Assembly: GCA_035762175.1 (NCBI GenBank)
Contig: DASTPP010000281.1
Coordinates: 1-7,782, forward strand
Source: DASTPP01 sp035762175
Lineage (GTDB): Bacteria > Myxococcota_A > Polyangia > Polyangiales > Polyangiaceae
Reading direction: 5' to 3'
DNA: 7,782 bases
The notes below the pieces were generated by a model. It was not told the DNA's origin. It did not search any database and worked only from the letters and a program-made list of their open reading frames with translations. Of this stretch, positions 1 through 5,179 are shown in pieces. The first letter of the stretch is position 1; each line of letters begins with the position of its first letter. Both the position numbers and the translations under genes were made by a program.

Positions 1-1
1 C

Positions 2-1957
2 GCGGCGCTCGGCGCGCTGCGCGATCGGCCCTTCTTCGTGCTGGCGCTGGCGCGCCCCGAGGTGCGCGAGCGCTTCGCCGACCCGTGGGCCGGGCGCGAG
101 GTGCAGGAGATGCGGCTGGGGGGGCTGACGCGTCGGGCCGCGGCGCAGCTGGTGCGCCACGCGCTGCCGGAGGCGGGCGAGGGGCTGGTGGGGCGGCTGG
201 TCGAGCGGGCGGACGGCAACGCGCTCTACCTCGAAGAGCTCGTGCGCGCCGCGGCCGCGGGGCGCGCCGACGCCCTGCCCGAGACGATCGCGGCGATGCT
301 GCAGGCGAGCCTGGGGGCCCTCGCGCCCGAGCAGCGGCGCCTGCTTCGCGCCGCGAGCACGTTCGGCGAGGTCTTCTGGCCGTCCGGGGTGCAGGTGCTG
401 CTGGGCGCAGGCCAGCGGCTCGCGCCGGTGGCCGAGGGCCTCGAGGCGTTGATCGAGCGGGAGCTACTGGTCCGTCGGCCGGGGGGCCGCTTCCCGGCCG
501 AGCCGGAGCTGGGCTTCCGCCACGCGCTGGTGCGCGACAGCGCGTACGCAACGTTCCCCGAAGCCGACCGCGCTCGCGCCCATCGCGCCGCGGCCCGCTG
601 GCTCGAGCAGACGGGCGAGGCCGACCCGCTGGTGCTGGCGGCGCACTACGAGCGCGGCGGCGAGCCTGCCCGCGCGGCGGCCTGCTACCATCGCGCCGCC
701 GCGCTATCCCTCGCGGGCAACGATCCGCCCGGCGCGCTGGCGTATGCCGAGCGGGCCCTCGCGCTGGGCCCCGACGAGGCGCTTCGGCCGTGGGTGTTGC
801 ACAGCGCCGCGCAAGCAGCCTGCTTCGGCGGGCGGCTCGCCGAGGCCAAGCAGTGGGCTGACCAGGTGCTCGCGACCACACCCCGTGGCAGCAGGGTGTG
901 GTGCCTGGGGTTCCAGCTCCGGTTCCTCATCTCATTCCTATCTATCGACCCGGAGTTCTTCTCGTTCGGGATCGCCGTGGTCGAGGGTCTGGAGGCCTCG
1001 GCCGAGAACGCAGCGCCGCTCATCCAGATCCTGAGCTCGCTCGCGCTCTTCCTCGGTGCCGCGGGCCAGCGGCCTCTCGCCATGCCGTACCTCGAGCGCG
1101 CGGAGGCCCTGGTGGAGGAACTTCACAGCAGCGTCGACGAGAGCTCGCTTGCCATGTTCCACCTGAACCGGAGCAACTTTCGGTTCGGGGTCGAACTCGA
1201 CTTCGAGGCGGCCCTGCGAGACGGCGAGCAGGCCATCCGCTACTGCCGCGCGGTAAGCGATCGTCTGCGCGAAGGTGCTGCCCACCAGGTAGTCGGCTTC
1301 ATCTTGTGCTATCTCGGCGCTTTCGAGCGGGCGCTGGCCGAGCTTCACTGCGCGGTGGAGGGGGCCCCCTCTGGCGCGCCCTCCCGGCCCAGCGGGCGGG
1401 CGTGGAAGGCGGTTGCCTTGGTGGAACTCGGCGCACGCGAGGAGGCGGAGCGGGAGGCAAGCCGGGCCCTCGCCGAGGCCCAGGCGGCGAACAATCGCCT
1501 CGCTGAGGCCGAAGCGCGGCGTGCGCTGGCGTGCGCGCTACAAGCCTGCGGGAAGCCTACCGCCGCGGAGCGTGTGATCCGCGAGGGACTTGCACTGGGC
1601 ATCCGGACCGTGCCCCAGCTCGTGGATTTCCGCATAGCGCTGGCGGAGGCGCGGCTCGCGCAGGACCGCGCGGACGAGGCACTGACCCTCGCGCGCGAGG
1701 TGGCAACGTCCCAGGGCGAAACCCTCCGCTTGGCGTGGCTGAAGGCCAGCGCGGTGCAGGCCGAGGCGCTGCGGGCGGTGGGCGACCACGCCGCAGCCCG
1801 GGCGCTCCTCGTCGCATGCCGCGCCGAGCTGCTGGCCTTGGCGGCGCGCATCGCGGACGACGAACTGCGCGCGTCCTTCCTGGGGCGGGGGTTGTACACG
1901 GCGCGGCTGCTGCGGCTGGCCGAGGCCGAGGGCGTGGGGGCCGGCGCGGGAGGCTGA
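2..1957 (+). CDS. C-terminal part of a kinase/AAA-ATPase/TPR signalling protein (5' truncated by window edge)
   Basis: The frame is open from base 2 with no convincing start, so this is the end of a longer gene; the GTG at 38 is just an internal valine. The first ~110 codons look like the end of an AAA_16/STAND-type ATPase module: a strand like FFVLALARPEVRERF, then GGLTRRAAAQLV and GNALYLEELVRA, then LPETIAAMLQASLGAL, typical of the lid/winged-helix part. FRHALVRDSAYATF follows, and then several hundred residues of Ala/Leu/Glu-rich helices (ACYHRAAAL, ALAYAERALALGP, EREASRALAEAQ) that fit degenerate TPRs. In myxobacteria this arrangement usually follows an N-terminal Ser/Thr kinase domain (PknK-like architecture); that domain is not in the window and is inferred. 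The role would be cytoplasmic signal transduction through phosphorylation and nucleotide-controlled protein contacts. The protein ends at RLAEAEGVGAGAGG. Codon third positions are strongly G/C. Confident of the ATPase-TPR class, less so of the missing kinase part. Confidence 0.8.
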   Translation, partial: AALGALRDRPFFVLALARPEVRERFADPWAGREVQEMRLGGLTRRAAAQLVRHALPEAGEGLVGRLVERADGNALYLEELVRAAAAGRADALPETIAAMLQASLGALAPEQRRLLRAASTFGEVFWPSGVQVLLGAGQRLAPVAEGLEALIERELLVRRPGGRFPAEPELGFRHALVRDSAYATFPEADRARAHRAAARWLEQTGEADPLVLAAHYERGGEPARAAACYHRAAALSLAGNDPPGALAYAERALALGPDEALRPWVLHSAAQAACFGGRLAEAKQWADQVLATTPRGSRVWCLGFQLRFLISFLSIDPEFFSFGIAVVEGLEASAENAAPLIQILSSLALFLGAAGQRPLAMPYLERAEALVEELHSSVDESSLAMFHLNRSNFRFGVELDFEAALRDGEQAIRYCRAVSDRLREGAAHQVVGFILCYLGAFERALAELHCAVEGAPSGAPSRPSGRAWKAVALVELGAREEAEREASRALAEAQAANNRLAEAEARRALACALQACGKPTAAERVIREGLALGIRTVPQLVDFRIALAEARLAQDRADEALTLAREVATSQGETLRLAWLKASAVQAEALRAVGDHAAARALLVACRAELLALAARIADDELRASFLGRGLYTARLLRLAEAEGVGAGAGG

Positions 1958-1973
1958 CACGCGCGGGCCGAAA

Positions 1974-1990
1974 GGCACGGTGCCCGTGCC
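1974..1990 (+). terminator. possible terminator hairpin after the regulator gene
   Basis: GGCACGG (1974-1980) and CCGTGCC (1984-1990) form a perfect 7-bp stem with a 3-nt loop, 16 nt after the stop codon. No T-tract follows, so it does not meet the classic intrinsic terminator rule. It also overlaps the start of a dispersed repeat, so the hairpin may belong to that repeat instead. Confidence 0.35.
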
Positions 1991-2005
1991 AGTGTGCCAG
2001 CGCGG
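1980..2005 (+). repeat. GC-rich dispersed repeat, left copy (inverted relative to 7001-7026)
   Basis: The sequence starts GTGCCCGTGCCAG and continues with another GTGCCAGCG block. By hand alignment it matches the reverse complement of 7001-7026 at 23 of 26 positions. Both copies lie in non-coding DNA at the outer edges of the accessory block between the two kinase genes. Repeats of GTGCCAGC type are familiar in GC-rich intergenic DNA of myxobacteria, so this could be one of many genomic copies and not a mobile-element end. Confidence 0.55.
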
Positions 2006-2211
2006 TGCCATGCCCGCCCCGGGGGGCCGAGCGGAGGCGCCGCCGCGTGCGCCGCTCGCAGTCGCGCCCGGTGTCGTGCTCTTACCACGCAGCGGCCGGG
2101 GCCTTGCGATTGCGGCTCAGGAGCCGAATTCTATAGCCCAGCGGCCCTCTGCCAAGTCGTACTCGGGTAGGAATTTACCCGCCTCGTGGCGCCGAGCCGT
2201 CTCAGCATTTC

Positions 2212-2252
2212 ACGCAACGGGGTGGGCCCGCGAGGGCCATGACGTCTTGCGT
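2212..2252 (+). other. nested hairpin with GNRA-type loop, possible structured RNA
   Basis: ACGCAA (2212-2217) pairs perfectly with TTGCGT (2247-2252). Inside lies a second hairpin, GGCCC (2225-2229), loop GCGA (2230-2233), GGGCC (2234-2238), with a GNRA tetraloop. A third hairpin, CCCC-GAA-GGGG, follows at 2271-2281. The nesting and tetraloop suggest a folded RNA or a DNA cruciform. I could not match it to a known riboswitch family, and no covariation can be assessed from one sequence. It lies upstream of the sigma-54-like element, so it would not be part of a transcript started there. Confidence 0.3.
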
Positions 2253-2345
2253 CGGGGGGGGCAAAGTCCGCCCCGAAGGGGGGGAGGTCTGGTTTCTCGG
2301 TCGCGGTGCGGCCTCTTCTTGCCCGGGAGGGCCCGCATCTCGCGC

Positions 2346-2361
2346 TGGCACGCGGTTGGCT
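2346..2361 (+). promoter_or_regulatory. sigma-54 (-24/-12) promoter candidate for the metalloprotease
   Basis: TGGCACGCGGTTGGCT matches the sigma-54 consensus TGGCACG-N4-TTGCW at every fixed position except one (T to G next to the -12 GC). The invariant GG and GC dinucleotides have the correct spacing. It points toward the metalloprotease and would give a leader of roughly 310 nt. Sigma-54 promoters with enhancer-binding proteins are common in myxobacteria. The TGGCACG half also occurs in the GC-rich repeats of this window, so a chance match is possible. Confidence 0.35.
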
Positions 2362-2510
2362 AGACGAGAGCGTCAGAAGATGCGCCGCGACCTCCACCAC
2401 AGCTTCGGTAGCGTAGCCAAAGAAGGGGGCACGACGGGGGGGCGTAGTTTTTTATATTGTGGCGGCTAGGCCTTTGCCGCCCGCAACGGGCTCGTGTCCG
2501 TCCCGCGGCA

Positions 2511-2539
2511 TTGATTGCAACTTGGCGCGTCGCTCTATC
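2511..2539 (+). promoter_or_regulatory. weak sigma-70-like promoter candidate
   Basis: TTGATT (2511-2516) and TCTATC (2534-2539) are separated by 17 bases in an A/T-enriched patch about 140 bases before the protease start. Both hexamers match the consensus only partly. It is an alternative to the sigma-54-like element, and I cannot decide between them. Confidence 0.2.
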
Positions 2540-2609
2540 TTTCGGTCGAGCGCGCGACAAATCTCGAAAATCGATCTGCACATTCGCAATTCAGATGATG
2601 CTTACGGTG

Positions 2610-2630
2610 CGTTCGCCGCAATGGCGAACG
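2610..2630. promoter_or_regulatory. perfect 8-bp inverted repeat in the protease leader
   Basis: CGTTCGCC (2610-2617) and GGCGAACG (2623-2630) are exact inverted copies around a 5-base spacer, ending 50 bases before the protease ATG. A second small stem, GGCC-AAGAA-GGCC, follows at 2636-2648. It could be an operator for a dimeric regulator or a hairpin in the 5' untranslated RNA. No T-tract follows, so a terminator is less likely. Confidence 0.4.
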
Positions 2631-2667
2631 ATGTCGGCCAAGAAGGCCCAAAGACAACCATAATTGC

Positions 2668-2675
2668 AAGGAGGG
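2668..2675 (+). promoter_or_regulatory. strong ribosome binding site of the metalloprotease
   Basis: AAGGAGGG lies 5 bases before the ATG at 2681. It is a near-ideal Shine-Dalgarno sequence and decides the start against the longer frame that opens further upstream. Confidence 0.85.
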
Positions 2676-2680
2676 CTCCA

Positions 2681-3835
2681 ATGAACAAAATCGTCAAAGG
2701 TGGGTGCGTGCGACATGCTGGGCGGCTAGTGAACGCGAAGGCTTTCTGGCCTTTGCTGCTCGCGACGCTGGCCGGGTGCGCGTCGGATGTCGACGGAGAC
2801 GGGGCCGTCAGATCCAGCCGGATGAGCTTCGAGGAGTTCGAGGCGCAGACGTACAGGGAGCAGGCCACCGGCGTCTATATCGTCAACGGCGACACGCCGA
2901 TCGAGGATCGCGAAGGCCTGAGGCGCTTCTTCGAAGAAAACTTTCATGACGACGCACTGATCGTGCACAGACCTGGTGGTGTGGACGCGGCCTGGAGCCC
3001 GCCCCAGAAGCTGTCTATCAGCTACTGCGTGAGCACATCGTTTGGCTCCAATTTTGTCGCCGTTCGTGACGCGATGGCCGTTGCGGCTCGCCGGTGGGAG
3101 CGGGCCGCACTCGTCGATTTCATCTACTCGCCGGACCAGGATGCCAACTGCACGGCGAGCAACAGCAACGTCGTCTTCAACGTCAGCCCAGTCAGCGGCC
3201 AGCCCTACTTGGCGCGCGCATTTTTTCCGAATTTCTCGCGCGCCAATCGCAACGTTCTCATCGACTCGGCATCGTTCGGTAGCATCGCGCCGTTCACGCT
3301 CGCCGGAATATTGGCCCATGAGCTTGGCCACGCCCTCGGCTTCCGGCACGAGCACACCCGCCCTGAGGCCGGGACTTGCTTCGAGGACAACAGCTGGCGC
3401 GCACTCACTTCCTACGACTCCGCCTCGGTCATGCACTATCCGCAGTGCAACGGTGACAATAGCGGCGACCTTCAGCTCACCAATCGCGACCGGGCTGGCG
3501 CTGCGCTGCTTTACGGCGCTGCACCAACCCGGCGAGTCCGAGCCGACTTCAATGGCGACGGCCGCACCGACCTGCTCGTCGTCACGGCGTCCGGCTCTTA
3601 CGAGTACCTCGCCCTCGGCAACGGCCAGTTCCAACCGAACGTCTACGTGCGCAACGACCTGCCCCTCGGCGCGGTCGAGTACACGCCGGGCGACTTCAAC
3701 GGCGACGGCCGCACCGACCTCATGATCACCACCGCCCATGGCTCTTACGAGTACCTCGCCCTCGGCAACGGCCAGTTTCAGCCGAACGTCTACGTGCGCG
3801 AGGACCTGCCCCTCGGTACCGTTCAGTACTACTGA
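2681..3835 (+). CDS. lipoprotein zinc metalloprotease (M57/astacin-like metzincin) with C-terminal FG-GAP repeats
   Basis: A 384-residue predicted secreted, membrane-anchored zinc endopeptidase. The N-terminus has basic residues, a hydrophobic stretch (AFWPLLLATLAGC) and a lipobox LAGC with the lipidated Cys at 33. The mature part opens with MSFEEFEAQTYRE and GVYIVNGDTPI, as I recall for myxobacterial M57 'dual-action HEIGH' peptidases. The catalytic motif HELGHALGFRH spans residues 213-223: zinc ligands His213, His217 and His223, general base Glu214. The Met-turn SVMHY (249-253) with Met251 and Tyr253 completes a metzincin site close to astacins. Cys116, 157, 233 and 256 could form disulfides. 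Two FG-GAP/VCBS-type repeats with calcium-binding DFNGDGRTDL start at residues 289 and 338 and run to the last residue; a full propeller usually needs more blades, so the tail may be truncated or act as a small adhesion module. The start is set by AAGGAGGG at good spacing. The gene is monocistronic and more A/T-rich than its neighbours, which hints at transfer. The substrate is unknown. Confidence 0.88.
   Translation: MNKIVKGGCVRHAGRLVNAKAFWPLLLATLAGCASDVDGDGAVRSSRMSFEEFEAQTYREQATGVYIVNGDTPIEDREGLRRFFEENFHDDALIVHRPGGVDAAWSPPQKLSISYCVSTSFGSNFVAVRDAMAVAARRWERAALVDFIYSPDQDANCTASNSNVVFNVSPVSGQPYLARAFFPNFSRANRNVLIDSASFGSIAPFTLAGILAHELGHALGFRHEHTRPEAGTCFEDNSWRALTSYDSASVMHYPQCNGDNSGDLQLTNRDRAGAALLYGAAPTRRVRADFNGDGRTDLLVVTASGSYEYLALGNGQFQPNVYVRNDLPLGAVEYTPGDFNGDGRTDLMITTAHGSYEYLALGNGQFQPNVYVREDLPLGTVQYY
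3545..3835 (+). repeat. two tandem 147-bp in-frame repeats encoding FG-GAP units
   Basis: Unit 1 starts at 3545 and unit 2 at 3692, a period of 147 bases (49 codons). By hand alignment about 120 of 144 bases agree, including an unbroken identical block around the GSYEYLALGNGQ codons. Differences cluster in the codons after DGRTDL and at the unit ends. The similarity indicates a fairly recent duplication; unit 2 ends directly at the stop codon. Confidence 0.9.
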
Positions 3836-3850
3836 CCCGCAACTTGTCAA

Positions 3851-3905
3851 TGACGGTGAGACGGCGTTGCTTCGAAATTTAGCGCTACAGTCGTCTCACC
3901 ATTCA
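3851..3905. repeat. imperfect ~54-bp palindrome just after the protease gene
   Basis: GGTGAGACG (3855-3863) and CGTCTCACC (3892-3900) are exact inverted copies, centred on AAATTT (3875-3880). The outer flanks also match: TGAC outside the left arm, TGAAT read inward on the other strand outside the right arm. Inner bases pair partially. It begins 16 bases after the stop, so it may end transcription as a hairpin (no T-tract), or it may be two abutting mobile-element ends, since decayed insertion-sequence DNA lies next to it. Confidence 0.6.
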
Positions 3906-3939
3906 TCGCGCTTCTTTCGCTTGACTTATTCGCCGCTTC

Positions 3940-4367
3940 CTAGCCGGAGCGCAGCGTCAGCACCTCGCGATAGCCTCGGCGGACCATCGGCCACCACGGT
4001 TCGTCGTCGTGTCGAGCCAGCGCGCTGCGCTCGTTGGCCCTGCCATAACGCCCCTTCCACGCGCAGAGTTTGCCGCACGCCAGGCCCAGCCAGCCGACGA
4101 AGCGCTCTCGCGGCGGTTCGGTCTTGTTCGATCGGGCGCGCACGAAGTCGATGACTTGGTTGCGTGCGCCGTGGGGAACCCAACGGCCGAACCGGGCTCT
4201 CTAAGCTCTTTTTTTAGCGCTACGTACTCGGCGGCGATCTCGGCGATGAGGCCGTCCTCCTCGGCGCACTGGTCGGAGACCGCGACCTCGCCGACCAGGT
4301 GCCGTCGCAAGACGGCCACCTTCTGCTCGGTGGTGAACTGGCGGCGGGTTCGCTTCGACGTCGGCAT
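3940..4367 (-). pseudogene. decayed IS3-family transposase (orfA and orfB fragments)
   Basis: The first frame (ATG at 4365-4367) starts MPTSKRTRRQFTTEQKVAV and LRRHLVGEVAVSDQC, the helix-turn-helix start of an IS3 OrfA. It then jumps to LIAEIAAEYVALKKELRE, the normal OrfA end, so the middle third is missing. The minus-strand codons CTA AAA AAA GAG (seven A, plus-strand T run 4209-4215) sit where IS3 elements carry their A-AAA-AAG frameshift site. The -1 frame then reads VPHGARNQVIDFVRARS, ERFVGWLGLACGKL and WKGRYGRANERSAL, an OrfB N-terminus, but it follows an in-frame TAG soon after the A run. OrfB ends after about 80 residues (stop 3940-3942), before the DDE catalytic domain, so it cannot be active. 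Sure that it is an IS3 relic; the subgroup is not determined. Confidence 0.75.
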
Positions 4368-4412
4368 GGCTGGGCTCCCGGCCGTGTGCGTAGTACGGCG
4401 GCTGGCCCGTCA
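3940..4412 (-). mobile_element. IS3-family insertion sequence remnant
   Basis: It contains remnants of orfA and orfB in the order and relative frame expected for the IS3 family. The orfA side may end at 4412, where the minus strand reads TGACGGGCCAGC, starting with the TG typical of IS3 ends. The orfB side is cut off long before a normal orfB would end, so that terminal repeat is probably gone. TGACGG on the plus strand at 3851 would be an inverted partner, but a 6-base match is weak, and no target-site duplication was found. Confidence 0.6.
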
Positions 4413-4427
4413 CGTTCCGGCCGAGGC

Positions 4428-5178
4428 AAGACAGTCGAGGTCTATGACGTCACCAGCGGCCAGCTCCCGCCGACGGCCCGCACCGTCGCCGAGATGCGCT
4501 TCGTCGCCGAGATGCGCTTCGTCGCCGAAGGCGCCCAGTGTGAGGTCTGCTCCGAGGTCGAGATTCGCGACGGCGGCGCGCGCGGCGGGGGCGCCCGGTG
4601 GGCCCTACGAGGGCCCGTGCGCGCGCGGCGGGAGCCTGCGCCGCGCCGAGTTCGCGACCCGAGGCGACCCGCGCGCGGCGTTCCACGGCGACCACGATCT
4701 CGGCCCGGGGCCCTCATCGCTCGTCGGCCGCGAGCAGCTCCGCGCCGAGCTCGCGGCCGCCGAGGCGCTCGCCCACGACCCGCGCCACTGGCGCCGCGCG
4801 CATCGTGGGCGCGAGCGAGCTCGCCAAGCTGACCCGGCCGGCCCCGAGCTCGACGCGCTGCGCGCCCGCCGCGACGCCTTGGTCGCCCGAGGCGCCGCCT
4901 TCGACCCCTTCGCCCGCGTGCTGGCCGAGCCGGGGTCGCTCGCCGCCCGCCGCGCCCTGCTCGCCGCTTGGCGAGCGCGGCACGACCCCCGCGCCGAGTT
5001 CCTCGAGAAGCAGCTCGCGCTCTTCGAGCACGGGCGGGGCACTCGCCCCCTCGGTCTGCTTTGCGAGGTCTCGACCCCCGTGTCCAGGGAGATGCGCGAT
5101 GCGCGCGACCTCCCCGGGCGAGCGGACGCGGAGAGGCTGGCGTGGCGGAGGATGGAGGCGGTGCGACTCGCGGGCTGA
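4428..5178 (+). pseudogene. frame-broken gene remnant with CxxC motif and TIGR02996-like end
   Basis: No single frame reads as a protein here, but a coding-like segment continues across frames. Frame 3 gives KTVEVYDVTSGQLPPTARTV, then a duplicated VAEMRF, then AQCEVCSEVEI and RWALRG (to about 4610). Frame 1 gives PCARGGSLRRAEFATRGDP and LGPGPSSLVGREQLRAELAA (to about 4790). Frame 2 gives IVGASELAKLT (about 4797-4840). Frame 1 resumes from 4846 with ELDALRARRDALVARG, DPFARVLAEPGSLAARRALL and DPRAEFLEKQLAL. The CEVC and PCARGG pieces look like a zinc-knuckle pair that lost a cysteine. The DPRAEFLEKQLAL end resembles the TIGR02996 repeat-companion domain of myxobacterial and planctomycete proteins. 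Third positions in each segment are mostly G/C, so this was once coding. At least three frame changes are needed. The IS remnant lies just upstream and may have removed the 5' end. Family assignment is tentative. Confidence 0.5.
4485..4528 (+). repeat. 18-bp tandem duplication inside the pseudogene
   Basis: GTCGCCGAGATGCGCTTC occurs at 4485-4502 and again, identically, at 4503-4520, followed by a third partial copy (GTCGCCGA, 4521-4528). In the local reading frame each unit encodes VAEMRF. Perfect identity suggests a recent slippage event, fitting DNA no longer under selection. Confidence 0.9.
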
Positions 5179-5179
5179 T

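Larger units (their letters stand above)
1958..2680. other. 723-bp non-coding region upstream of the metalloprotease
   Basis: No convincing gene is seen here. Open frames on both strands lack protein-like composition or a plausible ribosome binding site. The left part (to about 2080) is GC-rich repeat-like sequence; from about 2100 onward A/T content rises. It holds nested hairpins (2212-2252), a CCCC-GAA-GGGG hairpin (2271-2281), a sigma-54-like element (2346-2361), a GGCGGC/GCCGCC stem with 9-nt loop (2461-2481), a weak sigma-70-like pair (2511-2539) and a perfect inverted repeat (2610-2630). It is long for a bacterial intergenic region and is best read as the regulatory region of the downstream protease gene, possibly also carrying an unrecognised structured RNA. 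Confidence 0.5.

Noticed and set aside
1345..2088. 247-codon Ser/Ala/Arg-rich frame on the minus strand
   Set aside because: It is the antisense shadow of the TPR region, with low-complexity composition.
2205..2300. cyclic-di-GMP (GEMM) riboswitch, prompted by ACGCAA, GGGCAAAG and a GNRA loop
   Set aside because: The conserved elements are not in the required order or joined to the right stems, and the region lies far upstream of the gene. I keep it only as an unassigned structure.
2459..2680. 74-codon upstream extension of the metalloprotease frame
   Set aside because: It would bury the signal peptide and lipobox inside the protein. The ATG at 2681 has a near-perfect ribosome binding site.
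2726..3850. 374-codon open frame on the minus strand opposite the metalloprotease
   Set aside because: The opposite strand carries the catalytic HELGHALGFRH and lipobox motifs. The antisense product repeats only because of the FG-GAP DNA duplication and has no domain-like features.
3851..4412. both ends of the IS3 relic marked by inverted TGACGG
   Set aside because: The match is only six bases, no target-site duplication flanks it, and most of orfB is missing, so the right end is probably lost. The TGACGG at 3851 is better explained as part of the palindrome.
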